From NCBI GenBank assembly GCA_039720395.1, contig CM077828.1, forward strand, positions 18,698,264-18,762,263: a stretch of DNA of 64,000 bases, in the 5' to 3' direction. Shown piece after piece: positions 1-13,800 of the stretch. The notes under the pieces are model-generated. The model saw nothing but the letters and a program-made list of their open reading frames with translations, did no database searches and was not told where the DNA came from. Source of the DNA: Liquidambar formosana (taxonomy: Eukaryota > Streptophyta > Magnoliopsida > Saxifragales > Altingiaceae). Positions within the stretch are counted from its first letter, which is position 1. The number at the start of each line of letters is the position of its first letter. The position numbers and the translations under genes were made by a program.

Positions 1-838
1 TAAGATCCTAGCCTTTGAATACGCTTGTAAACTTTTAATCTCAGTTAATCAAGAAATTAAAAAGTTACATGCTAATCACATGACTAATTAAGAGGACTAG
101 TAACATAACAATGGTCTATAAACTATATTAAGCAAAATAAATAAAAGTCCTTAAACAATAATAAGATCTGAATTCCATGCTAGCCAGTAGCTAATGGCCT
201 TAAGCAAGCTGACTATTGCCTTTGCGTGGTCTTTGGATGCTCCTCCATCAAACTCCTCGGTTGGTAGAACTCTCTTTGAGTTTAGTTTTACCTTTCGACT
301 ATCCTTTGAATGCCTGAACAAACCTTTCCAACATTTCCAACCTTTCTTCTTTCATTGCTATACACAAATATACACACTCCACATTAAGCTTAAGTCGCTG
401 ATGAGAAATCTTGCACAATGAACATGAGCTTGTGATTGCTCCTCTTCATAGGACCTTATGAGCAGTACATTCTTGGACTCAACTCATGTTTATATCATGA
501 TTTTTTTTTTTTTAAAATTTTTTTTTTTGTAGGACAGTAGGAGTAGTGGCTATTCTTTTGAAAATATTTCTTTGCCTTTTTTCAGCTTATCCTTATATAT
601 TTATTTTTGTTATTTGAAATTTCCATTTTATAAATTTTCTTCTGAGACAGTAATATCTATGCATCCTTTTCAGCTGGTCGAAATCGAGTATAATTACAGT
701 AACATGATTGTATTTTTCATTATCTTTAATTATTAGTTAAACTAACTGCCATGTTTGGTGTATTAGTTTTCTCTCTGGCTCATAGATGTTTCCAAAATGA
801 AACAAGTATTGTGGTTGATTAATTCCTTTGGTTTGCAG
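1..838. other. Probable upstream intron of the histone deacetylase gene
   Basis: AT-rich sequence with poly-T runs (around 500-530). I could not recognise any exon of the zinc-finger or N-terminal catalytic part of the deacetylase here. The stretch ends in a normal acceptor (GTTTGCAG, last base 838), so at least its right part is intron. The 5' exons must lie left of the window, or be too short for me to see. Confidence 0.5.
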
Positions 839-3800
839 TTACTTTACTCCTGACACATATGCTAATGAGCATTCAGCACGTGCTGCGAGGCTTGCGGCAG
901 GTTTATGTGCTGATCTTGCTTCTGCAATTTTTTCTGGACGCATGAAAAATGGGTTTGCTCTGGTATGGAAAATTTTATATATTTTATGAAATCTATTTTA
1001 CATGTCATCAAAGTCACAGGGAGACTTAAAAATTTTTGGTTTTTTATTTCACTTAATTTTTTTCCCTAATAAGTCAGGTTCGGCCTCCTGGTCATCATGC
1101 TGGTGTAAGACAGGCCATGGGATTCTGCCTGCACAATAATGCCGCAGTTGCTGCACTAGCAGCTCAGGTTGCAGGGGCTAAGAAGGTGCTAATTGTCGAT
1201 TGGGTAATGTCAACAGCTCTTGTTAGTTTTTCTTTCTGCAGCTTATGTAAAATTCTATCATAATGGTGCACTAATTTCTCTCATCTATATGGAGGAGAAT
1301 TTTGTCAAAGCGTTGAATATGGTACGTGTGATGCTTTCAAATTATAAGCTGGTGTTTTTCTTGATTTCTGCAGGATGTCCATCATGGAAATGGCACGCAA
1401 GAAATATTTGAACAGAATAAATCGGTGAGCTTCCTATCATGCACACAAATTTTGTTGCGCACTAGGAATTTTTTTATTTTCAGTGAAGGATTTGCTGGAA
1501 GGATGGTCTGGTGTTGGCTATGACACGCATTTATACATAATAGATATTAGAAATTTTTAGACACTGGCTACCCGATCACATGAATTTTTAATCATTCATC
1601 TATGTTCAACTACAAAAGACTATATGGATATTAATCTTCTGATGAAAGGCAAACCGGAAGATCAACAATCTAGCAAGCAATTGCTAGAAAAAAAGAGAAA
1701 ATGAAAGGGAAAGTGAGGGAAAATTATAGGAACTTTGATTTCTAGAGAGAGAAAGAGCTCTCAGCTCTTTAACAACTCGTACAAAATGAAATATTCTTCA
1801 AAAACTAACCCTTAACCAACTATTGATAGTAGATTACATGCTGAAATGACTGAAATACCCCTAGACAATTAACTAACCAACCTTATAAACTAATACAAAC
1901 TAATACAAGCTATTACAACTAATACAAACTAATATATCTAGGCACATCAGGACTTCCCTTCTAAAAAAACTTGTCCTCAAGTTTGAATAAGAAGTAGAAA
2001 CGGGTCTTGATGTACCGTGTTGAAGTTCTCCCTTAACACCACCCAAGCAAGATCTCTTGCTTTAAAAAGAAGCTTCTTCCGTCAAACATCCGCATCAAAC
2101 TTGTATTTGAGATTAAGTTTCATAGTTATGAGCCTCTTAGAAACATAAAGATCTTGCATAAAGCTATGCATATGTCTTCCCTCATAGTTCACCTTCTTTG
2201 GAAATAGAAAAGAAGTGTTATCTAAGCCACTAGGAAGCTTAAATGCCAAATCACTGCACACATATTCCAATTCCCAAAGAAAATCACCATCAGAAAGCTC
2301 TTCTTGATGATGCCAACAAAAGTCAACCATCTTCAAGAAATTTGATGAGGAACTTTGATAAGAGAAGCTTCTTTGGGTTCTTCATCAAAGATAGGTGGCA
2401 TATCATTTATAAGAGACAATCCGAAAGATAAACTACAAGGAAACTCATCAAAACATGGCGGCGGGAGCTCAAAATCAGCACTTGAAAGCCCAAAAACAGC
2501 ATCATTCCCAAGTGAAGATAAAGCACCAAGAGCAAAGAACTCTTCATCAACAATTGGAGTTACCATCTCTTTGAAGAACAAGGCTTCTTGTTGCTTCATA
2601 ACATAGCTATCCCCATTGATTTCACTAGCTATTTCCTCCTGTCTTCATAATTTTCCTTGTCAATTTTGAATGTTTGCCCACAATCATCATCAAACACAAA
2701 TGTTTCACTACCATCCTCATCCGACACAAAGGTCTCCTCGTGAAAATCATCAAACATGGGGGTAACATACTCTAAAACATGCACCAAATCTTCACTAGGA
2801 AGATTTTCCTTTGTTGCCTCAATGTAAGTGTCAAAAGAAATTTGAATTTCAGGCTCAAATTTCCTTTGAAGTTTTCTCTTCATCTTGTCCCAGCTTTGAA
2901 CCTTTCATTGTCCATTCCATTGGCGAAACTTTTGCAAATGTTTCCACCAATTGGATGCACTACCTTTGAGGTAATTCTTTGCTATCTTCACCTTTTGATC
3001 CTCCGAATGTGTCATGATAAGCAAATACTCTCTCAAGAGCATTTGTCCATGCAAGAAAATCTTCCGGATCAAGGCTTCCTTTAAAATCCGGGATTTCAAT
3101 GTCATAAGAGGCATCAAACACCTCATGAGGAGGTTGTAGCCATTGGACTACATCCTTCAAAGCCTCAATTTGTCTCCTCAACTCACCAATTTCTTCTCTT
3201 TGTTGCTGTTTTTGTTGGTTGGTATCATTCTTACCCATATATGGGTGTCGATTTTCCTTATCATTGAAATTTACTGCATTTCCTCTCCCTTGGCCTCTTC
3301 TATCTCGTCACAGTATGCCATAACAGCAGTTGAGATCAAATAATAATAGGAAATATGGAAAATTGGACAGCTTACAGTAGCAAGAATTCAAAGAACTCAG
3401 CAATGGAAGACACTACCACCGGTTCGACTCCTCCAGAAGAATATAAGCTTGGATTTTAGCCAATTACTGATGCCAAGAAACTATCGACCTGGGCAGGGAA
3501 ACCTGTTGATGATGTCACTGGTTGAAACTCTTAAGAACAGCGTGGAACACTGCTTTACAGAAGTTGACGCAGATCAAGATGTCCTTATCTAAGGACTTTC
3601 TTTGTCAAACAAAGCTTGAAAAAGGTTTGACCAGGCAAGAAGAGGTACTGCTGGCTTCGTCGCACACACAGTGCACATAATTATAACTCAATCAAAGCCC
3701 TAACAGCAGACCTAGACACTTCCAATGAGGAAAGAAGTCAAAATTCAAATCCAGCAGATCGTGAGTAGGGCTAGGAGAGATGTTGTTCTTGGCAGTTGAC

Positions 3801-4853
3801 GCACACTCTGCGATTCAAAAATTCATGCTGCGCAGGTGATTTGAACCTTCTGGAAGTGAAATTGACACCACGATGAAATTCGAACTTCATTCCACTCTCC
3901 ACAACCGTACTTAGAATTCGCAAGCACCTGTGTTCTTTGACTGAAAGCAAGGCAATTCCAGCGACAATACAGCAATTATCGAACACCACAAGAGGTGAAA
4001 ACCCAGCCTCATCTCCTTCGATCAGTATTGAATTCAAGTGTCAAACATAGCTGATCCACAAAGACTCCATTGTCGACCAGAAATAAAGCTTCAAAAGGAA
4101 GAATTTCCAGTAAAAGTTCCCTGTACAAGGCTCGAACTGACTGTTGCAGCAGAAAAGAAGTTTCGATTGTTGCAATTACAAGATTTTGACCAACCCTAAC
4201 CAAACCCAAGATTGATTTGACCAAGGCTATGCTGTGCTCTTTATATCGATGCAGAAGAAAAGAGGAAAGCAGGGCAAAATTCATCACCACAGGGATTCAA
4301 AACCAATGCTCTGATACCAAATGATGAAAGCCAAACAGGAAGATCAACTATCTATAAAGCAATTGCTAGAAAATGAGAGAAAATGAGAGGGAAAGTGAGG
4401 GAAAATTAAAGGAACTTTGATTTCTAGAGAGAAAGAGCTCTCAACTCTTTAACAACTCATACAAAAATGAAATATTCTTCAAAACTAACCAAATTTACCC
4501 TTAATGCAACTATTTATAGTAGATTACATGCTGAAATGACTTAAATACCCCTAGACAATTAACTAACTGACCTTATAAATTAATACAAACTAATAGAAGC
4601 TATTACAACTAATACGAATATATCTTGGCACATCATCTTCCTTATAAAGCTTTTGTTGATGTTTTTGTAATAAAATATGTTAACCGTGTGTTCGAGTATC
4701 TTCATAAAAAATATATCAACTGTGTGTTGGGTTTTTATTCAGTTCTTATGAGTTGGATCTATCTTTAGGTCTTGTATATATCCTTACATAGACATGAGGG
4801 AGGAAAGTTTTATCCTGGCACTGGAGCGGCTGATGAGGTACTTGATTCCCCCA

Positions 4854-4884
<31 letters not shown>

Positions 4885-7800
4885 GTCTTTGTGCGTGTTC
4901 TTGTGGATTGACTGTTCCTTTTAGCCAACTCAATTGGATTACATCTGTATGGTACTATAGGGACATGATAAATTTTTGTGGTGAATAAAAGAACCAAAAT
5001 GATGGAAATGACCTATGTAATGTTGCCCACAAGGACATCTTTAGGGTTCTAGATGGTCTGCTTCAGTTTCGTATTTATATGTTTGGAATCTGTTATTTTT
5101 ATGTGACAATTGAAATATGGACACCTAGATTTGCAGCAGTATATATATATATATATATATTGATCTTGTTTAGTTTGGAGTTTATTTTATTTTTTATTGT
5201 GTTAATAGAAAGTCTAATTTAATAATCATTTACTATCCTGACATTTTTTTAGTTATTGATTTCGGTCTACTTAGGTCTTTAAGACCAAATATGAGATTGG
5301 TTATCAGTGTTTTAATAATTGATCATATTTTGTTATATCTTTTAATTTCTTCTTTTAATTGCTTTTATGGTTATGAAAAGTAGTGAAGTTCAATATAGAT
5401 ACTGCATCTGGCCAACATTTCCAAATAACCTTATAAATTTAAAAACCTTCTGAAAGGAAAAAGTTTTATTAGAGAAAGAACAAGTTACAAAAAAAATAAA
5501 ATAAAAAATAGAATGAAGGACAAGGTGTTCTTATAATACAAAATACAAAAAGAGACGATAAGAGAGGAAAAGAAGAAACAAAGAAAAAAGAATAAAAAAA
5601 TCACCATCCTGATAAACCAACTAAAAAAACTCTCGAAGGTGGATACAAATGACCTCTAAGCTCTTTTAATGTTGTATCCTTTACTTTAAACTAAAAAAAT
5701 ATGCATTTGTATCGGCCAATATATAAACCCAAGAAGGCAAGAAAAGAATGAATAAGAAGGTTGGAAATTATGGATGTAGTGTTCGTAAAACTTGTTGAAC
5801 ATTGTGTATATAGGTTTATTAAAACTCACTGAACATTGTTAAAAATTTTATAATGTGTGAAAGTGGGTGGGTCAAAGATTCGTATTTGTATGTTTCCAAA
5901 ATTTTTCTAGTCAAAAAATAAAATATATGGGTCCTTCCCTCTTCGACTCATGACCTTCTAGCTAGTTGGTGGATTAAAGGAGGTAAAAAGGAAGCTAAGG
6001 AGATTTGGAGAATGGTCCCCCATGCCATTTTTTGGTGCATATGGAGAGAGAGAAATCTTAGAACTTTTGAAGGAATTGAGAAGTCCATCATTGACATGAA
6101 GTCCTTCTTGATTATGAATCTCTTTCTTTGGCATTGTAACTATTTTAGTAGTTGTAACCGTTCTTTTGTTATTTTTGTAGATGCCTTTAATTTATAGAGG
6201 GGTCTTTCCTTAGTGCTTGTATATGTCTCATGTACTTGGGCTAAGCCTTTTGTTATTAATATACTTTTACTTCATCAAAAAAAAAAAAAAAAAAAAAAAA
6301 TGATGGAGGAGTGAAGAGTATGTTGGTATTCCTTTGTTTGTAATTAGATTGAGTTGGAGTGCTATGGTTAGGGGTGAAATGCCACTCAAAATGTGTTTTG
6401 TGGTGCCGTTCTTTCTTTTTGTAGTTTCTTTTGTTTTCTTTTGCTTTCTTGTAGGACTTCTTGTCCTCTGTTGTATTTCTTTTTTTCTTTTCATTGATAA
6501 AATTTTTGTTACTGATCAAGAAGAAAAAAAAAAGAAGAAGAGGAAACATTTCTAGGATTTCATGGGTTATGTCCATCGTTGTGGCCGTGTACTTTTGAGT
6601 TTGTATATAAAACATTAGGGAACAAAATGGCAATTCATGTTGACAGATTGCTATTGATGATTATTATTTTGTGTCTTGATGGAAAGAAAACCTAGTATTG
6701 GTGCTGTGAAATTTGATGTTGAGGGCATTTGAACATTAAAGTAGGCTACGAGACGTAAGAGAGATCGATAGTGGTCGCATGATTTACACAATGCAAAATA
6801 TAAAACCAGGACAATGCAGAAAGAAATGTTAGAGGTTGTGGCAGTTCATTATGGCAATTGTAAATGATCTTTATGCTAACAACGCCCAACCTTTTCTTCA
6901 CAAGGATCAACAATGTATAACTTGGTCAAACTATATTTTGATGCATCAATTGTTAGTTGCATAAATTAGAGAATCTAATATGACAACAGGGGATCCCTTC
7001 CATAATTTATGTAAAGGAAACACCATAACTGTTTAAAACGCAAATGAAGTTATTACATAACTATTCAAAAGGAGTCCAAAGAAATTATAATGAGGTAGTG
7101 ATCACTAGTGAACCATGATGAATTGGTTTCACAGTACATGAGATTGAAAATGAATGAACTATCAAGACAAAGCCTGCTCCATTGAAGTATGAGAAAGCAA
7201 TCCAATAGAAATAAGCAGGTTAACATCGAAACATGAGTTTAACATTTTGGTAAAACATATCAAGAATAAGGTGAAGAAGGTATATGGACAATACCAATCA
7301 AATTTCACCCTCTGATCATCCTTTTGCTGGAAGAAGTCGTAAGTTATCAAGTTAAGAGCCACATGGATATGACCTCTACTGAAGATTGAAAATAAAACTG
7401 TTTATGTATAACTTCAGTTTTAGAAAATCTTATATCATATATTCAGAATATAATAGGCTCTACAAAGTGATTAATCAAGCGAGGAAGAATAAACAATAAG
7501 GTCAGCTAGCAGTTCACAAAAAAATTTCTTTAGAAAGTGTTAGGAAACATTAATAAAAAGTAGATGATTTCGAGTCTTTGGATGTTATATTTTAGAGATG
7601 AACTTTGAATGAATGAGGCAATGAGCTAAAGGCATCCATCAAGATCACCTGAGATGACTGTCTTTGAGTTTTGTCAAGAGCAATATTCATGAAGGGCTGC
7701 AATTTAGAACAATGCTATGATGGCGGAGCTACATTGCATATATATGTCCTGTCCAGCAAAACTCAATAATCATTTGCTACATACTTTTTCAACGTATAAT

Positions 7801-10800
7801 TTAAATTTTCCTACATATTTTTTCTGCGAATATTCAACTAAGCTTTTTGGAAAGAATGTGAGAAGAATAGGTTCACAATGTATAGATGAGCACACGTCTA
7901 TGTTTCCCACCCCTCTCTTTCCTGCCTCTCCCCAATTTCCCAACATTTTTTTGCTTCCAATTTATCAGTACCCCTAGATGAGCAAGTGCCTATGTTCTTC
8001 TAATTCTAATAGAAGAAGCTAAGTAGCTTTGGTTTTTTTTTTTTTTTGGCTACAAAATAACATGGTGATGCAAACCCCCCCCCCCCAATCTTCCTTTCTC
8101 CAATTTCTTCCCTTGCTCATCTGCATCCCAAAGTTTTTTTTGCCATCAGAGGATTTTTTTTGCATAATCATATACCTATCCATAGTTAATAATACTTATA
8201 TCTAACACTATAATAAAAGAGAGTGGGCCTGTTTATTGTAGATACACAAGAAACATGGCGATTAAACTGGTGAGATTATTAGGCTTCCCCTTTCTTGACC
8301 TTAGTAATCCTTAGCTAAAATTGGCCCCCCTTTTTTTTTTTGAATTTCTTTCCCCTATTTCCTTCAGTAATCCTTAGCTCATTGCCTTTTGTCCTTTGAA
8401 TTTTTTTCATAGGGCCAAATTTGTTTCTCTCCAAATACTGTTACCCACTTGGTCTGCATCACCCCACACCTGTTATTTAACACCAAAGCAAGCATCTATA
8501 TGTACTCCCTTGGTAGATTTGTTACCCTCCAAGTACTATTACCCACTTGCTCTGCATCACCCCACACCTATTTTTTAACACCAGGACAAGCATCCATAGC
8601 TACTGAAAACAAGGAGCGAAAGAGGAAAAACTACATATAACCATGGCTTTTTCCAGACCAAAAAGAAACTGAAAACATCACAAGAGAAGGATGCAGCATA
8701 GAAAAATAAGCCAAATCAAAAGAATTTAAAAAATAAAGTAGGCCAAAGCAAAAGAATTAAGAATATAATAAATGAAGTTTAGTTAGAGTGTTAGTCAAGT
8801 TTGGTTAGCATTTGGGAAGAACTTTCTTGCTTCTGAAAGTTAAAAAATTTAAAATTTAAAAATAAAAATGAAATAGGCTAACCTCTAAGAATGTAGCCTC
8901 TTGCTGAAGCAGGTTTAGTTAGAGTGTTAGTCAAGAGTTTGATACTTCTTGCGTATCGGGTGCTGCAGTTGATTCAACTTGGGAATAATTTTACCCTGAA
9001 AAATCATATATAACACATGGTTATTTTAGGCATTTAACAAAACAGTTGGTGTTCAATCCCTGCCTGATTGAAGGATATGAATCCAGAAAAATCAATAACT
9101 AAAAACCACAAGCACACCACAAGACAAGAAAAAACAAAGGAATTAAACCCCAAGAAGCCCCGAACAAAACTTAAAACCTAGAAGAAATCTAAAAAAAATT
9201 CAGGGAGAAGCCGTAGAAGAACTGAAAAGCGTAATAAGGCAAGCCAAAAATGAAAAAAAAAATATATATATATCTTGACACCAACTGAGGTGATCCAAAC
9301 ACAAATGAAAGACTACAAACACTGGTAAACCAAAATGAAGGAAGAGAGAGAGAGAAAGAGGAGGAAAGGACGGTCAAATTGCAATGGAAGCCTAGCTCTC
9401 TGCCCAAGGTTTACCTGATGCAAAATGTAAGGCGAAGAAGCAACAAGGAGAGACAGGCTGCTTGCTTCTCTGGCGGAAATGTCACTCCAAGTCTAATACC
9501 CAAAAAAGGCTCGCCAAAAAGTCAAAAACAAAGCCACAAAGATTCAAAGCAAAAGGTGAAGGGTAAGATTGTATTTCCATAGCATAGAGAGCAAGCACTT
9601 ACCTTCAGTCATTATAGTCAAACCAAGTTAAATACCCATAATACGCTACCAATAAAGAAAACATGGATGCGCAAAATAAAGGGCAAATGCGCTAATAGAC
9701 ACGTATGAACAGTGTCTCACAAAACACAGCCATGAAGTGTGTCTACAGGAAAATGAGACAAAAAAATAGCCTATGAACAGTAAACATGCTTCTTCTCTTA
9801 TATTATAGTGTTAGATATCTCTGATAACCTCTTAGTGCTTGGTTGTAAGGGATATAGTTGGAGTCATATTTTCAGATATTCATAGAGTTCTGTCACCTTT
9901 GGTGATTCTTGGATTGTACGTATCACATCTTTTGTGATACATTATTGGTGTACTTTTTTGTATCTGGTCTATTCTTTAATAATGTCTTTTATTATTTTTT
10001 GTATCTCAGTCTATTTTTTATTTATGTCTTTTGTAATCTATTAAGAATTTTGTATTGGTTTTACTATTTTCTTTCTTTGCTACTTTGTGTGCATCAAAAT
10101 ATCTTCATGTCTATCTTTGGCTCATCTCTAACATTAATTGGTCTCTTTTTCTTGGGTTATTCCGACATCTCTCTGTCAACCTTTATATATGTTTGCCTCT
10201 GTAATTACATGTAGTTTTCAGTTTTTCATTGTGTTTACTGTTTTTAAGAAGTATTTTGGGCCATAGTAAATGGTCATAATTTATATGTTTATTTCTGCAG
10301 TTTGGTAGCATGGGCGCAGAAGGGTACTGTGTGAATGTTCCCTGGAGTCGAGGGGGAGTTGGTGATAATGATTATATTTTTGCATTCCAGCAAGTTGTGC
10401 TTCCAATAGGTCATTATCTCTTATTTTGCATTTAATTTACCTTCTGTTATGACTAATGAGCTCAAATCTCTTTTTGTTAAGACTCCTTTTTGGTGGTTTA
10501 AAAGTCATACAAACGACCACAACATGTCTTTTGTTACTTTCGTAGATTTTCTTTTACTTTAGCTCTCCTTTTGGCTAGCTCTTGTATATGTCTTATGTAT
10601 TCGGGCTTTGCCCTTTTGTTTCTAATACAATATTTACTTCATCAAAAAAAGAAAAAAAAAAAAACTACTGTTATTGAAGAAATTGTCATGAAGGGAGCTG
10701 ATGCCAAATAAAGATCAAGTATTTAATTTTCTTTTCTTTCTTTTGCAGCCATCAAAATGATTCAAACATGTAGTATATGAGTGAATTGAGGTTTGGAAAG

Positions 10801-13800
10801 GAATCGTGATTATGTTTATGCATGATATTATGAATGATGCTACTCTTGTATGATCAGTTTTTAGGATGTATCTATGCTGATTGTTAGGATCCGACATTTA
10901 TCTATCTTTTGGTTTTATGTAATTGATTGCAATGAGGTGCTTATCTATCTTTTAGTTTATGTAACTGACTGCGATATAAATTGACATAATGACATTGCTT
11001 TCTTGCGGCCTTTCATATGCACCGATGTTTTAAAAGGCGTGGGCGTAAGGCGGGGCGTGTAAGCCCCTAAGTATTTTTATTTTTTTATATATAAGAAAAT
11101 ATAAACAATTAAATATAGTGAAAAATATTGCATAACATTCAATATTATATTTTATAAAAATAATAAAGGTTGTTTTGTGACTCCTTTACGTTATAAAAAA
11201 TAAAGAAAACAAATAATTAAAAAGAACAATCCTCATAAAAAAAATAGTGTATGGACTCAGTTATAATAGTAGAGCCTAAGTGAAAAAAAAAAAAAAAAAA
11301 ATCGTGAAAGGCTCAAGAATTAATTAAAAGGAAAAAAAAATGCAAAACCAAAAGTTTTGTTTTTCACTTTTTAGAAAGGGATGGTGGTTAACAGGGTCCT
11401 AACTGGTCGTCTCTTCGATCTATGGGTTCGCCAACGATCATATCAGTCGATCTATGGATCGTCGTCGGAGTCGTTGTAGCTTTTCTTCTCTTCTCTCTTC
11501 TCGGCTATAACTCTTTTGAGTTTTTCTTCGCTTTTTGATTCACGAATTACAAGGGTCGGGAACTTAAGGTTAGAAGTAAAAGAAATACATCAAAACGACA
11601 ATGTTTTGATAGTTTAGGCATAAGTATTGTTTGCCTCGTGAAAAATACGCAAAAAGGTGCGTTTTTTGGGTTTTGGGTGTGCATCTCATCCCGGGGCTGT
11701 ACACCCAGGTGGAGTCACGCACAAAATTAAATGCCCAGGTGCATTTTACCCTCAAATACACCCCAAAATGCGCCCCGTGCACGTTTTTTAAAACCTTGGT
11801 ATGCACTAAGAAATTTACTACTTATTTTTTAAGAACTCTGGAGTGACTATTGAATCCATTTGGTAATTGTTGGCAGTATTATTACTGTAGTGTTGAAACC
11901 TGCCGGTCAGCAGTGCAAGTGGCCCCTTGTTGTTGTTGACTTATTTTCTGTTATAGAGTGGAAAGAATGCCTTTAATTCTTTCAACACTGACTAAAGCCA
12001 GAGAAGTTTTTTTAAAACCTTGGTATGCACTAAGAAATTTACCACTTATTTTTTAAGAACTCTGGAGTGACTATTGAATCCATTTGGTAATTGTTGGCAG
12101 TATTATTACTTTAGTGTTGAAACCTGCCGGTCAGCAGTGCAGTGGCCTCTTGTTGTTGTTGACTTATTTTCTGTTATAGAGTGGAAAGAATGCCTTTAAT
12201 TCTTTCAACACCGACTAAAGCCAAAGAAGTTTTTTTTCTTGAGTTAATTACTGTCATATTTGTCAAATATGATATGGAGATAATATTTTAGGAAAGGAGT
12301 GGTGTAGACTGAACAGAATTGTTTCTTGTGCTATACTTACAATGATGAAGATTTGACATAACAATGGTGTTATATATTTGAAATGACAATGTATGTGTGG
12401 GCCTTTGGAAGCGATTATGGAAGGATTCAATGGCTTTCTTAAGGACTTTGGGTTTAAAGTTGGGGAAGGTAGTAGAGTGAAATTTTGGAAAGATGTGTGG
12501 TACTCTAACTCGCCTCTTATGGTGGAGTTTCCCTCTTTATTTAATATTGCCTTGAACAAAGAGGCTTTGGTTAAAGATTACTGGGAAGGGGACATTGATG
12601 CTAGTCATTGGAATGTTATATTTCCAAGGCATTTCAATGATTGGGAATTAGAGTGTGTGATGAATTTCTACCAAGTTCTTTAGTGATAGTAAGATTTTGG
12701 TGGGTCAGAATGATTCCTTGGTTTGGCATAAGAATTCTAAAGGATTATTCTCTATAAAATCTTTCTACAATTGCTTGAGACTACGTAGGGATTCTTTTCT
12801 TCTGGCAAAGATTATATGGGTTGCTTCGGTTCCTACTAAAGTAGCCTTCTTTTGTTGGTTGGTGGGTGGTGACAAATATTTGACTTTGGATCACCTTGAG
12901 GAGAGACGGTGGAATATGCCGAATAGGTGTATCCTTTTTTGATAAGGTAAATATGTATTGATAAACAAAAAGGGCTTGGCCCATGTACATAAGCCATATA
13001 CAAAGAGTAAGCACTAAACCCTAACAAGTTTGAATGAATCCACAAAACTTTAAGAAAGAAAAATTACAAGTATTGGTATGATTAGAATACCACAAAAACA
13101 AAGACTCAAGTAGCGATGATTTAAGTTCAATGATAGACTTCTCCGCCCCATCAAAAGTTCTAGCATTCCTTTCCTTCCAAATACACCACAAAATAGCATG
13201 CGGAGCCATATACCATATGACTTTGGCCTTTTTACCTCCTCCCTTAAACCACCAACCCACTAATAGGGCATAAATAGAGGATGGAAGCACCCAATGAACT
13301 CCAAACATATTAAACACAAGCATCCAAAGGCTTCTAGCCACATCACAATGCACAAAGAGATGATCTACCAACTCCGCATCTCGTTTACAAAGAATACATC
13401 TATTCGGCACATACCACCCCCTTCTTGCAAGATTATCCAAAGTCAAACACTTATCACTTCCCACTAGCCAACAAAAAAAGGTCACTTTAGTAGGTAGTAG
13501 GAACCGAGGAAACCCATATGACTTTAGCCGGAGAAAAAGAATTCCCTAAAGGCCTTACACAATTATAATAAGATTTTACGGAGAATAACCCTTTAGAATC
13601 CTTACGCCAAACCAAAGAATCATTCTCGCCTACCAAAATCTTACTTTTGTAAATAGCTTGAAAGAATACCAATGCTTCCTCCACTTCCCAATCATTAAAA
13701 TGACGAATAAAAAGGACATTCCAATGATGAGCATCCGACTTCCCCTTCCACAACCAAACACTCCGAAATCAATGCTTCTTTGTTAGAAGCAATAGAAAAT

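Larger units (their letters stand above)
1640..4635 (-). mobile_element. Short Gypsy-like LTR retrotransposon, non-autonomous, in HDA15 intron
   Basis: Two ~312-bp LTRs (1640-1949 and 4322-4635) flank about 2.4 kb. Both LTRs read TG...CA on the minus strand, and the element is bounded by the 5-bp target duplication TCTTC (1635-1639 and 4636-4640). Two bases inside the 5' LTR lies a primer binding site TGGTATCAGAGC (minus strand, 4308-4319) matching the 3' end of plant initiator tRNA-Met. Next to the 3' LTR is CTTGAGGACAAG followed by a purine tract, as seen at the end of Ty3/Gypsy elements. Only decayed gag remains; I see no protease, reverse transcriptase or integrase. It is thus LARD/TRIM-like, moved by another element's proteins. 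Confidence 0.85.

Noticed and set aside
3415..3445. GGTTCGACTCC resembling a tRNA box B
   Set aside because: No box A or cloverleaf at the right distance; it lies in the Gypsy-like element.
6256..6633. 125-residue minus-strand frame
   Set aside because: Antisense to a LINE tail and poly-A; Lys/Phe-rich artefact.
11570..11846. Opposing open frames inside the hAT-like element
   Set aside because: They mirror each other across inverted, repetitive sequence and carry no conserved motif.
12393..12683. Open frame that looks like a separate host gene
   Set aside because: Its sequence matches the C-terminal pol part of the LINE copies at 13-16 kb and 42-44 kb, so it is transposon.
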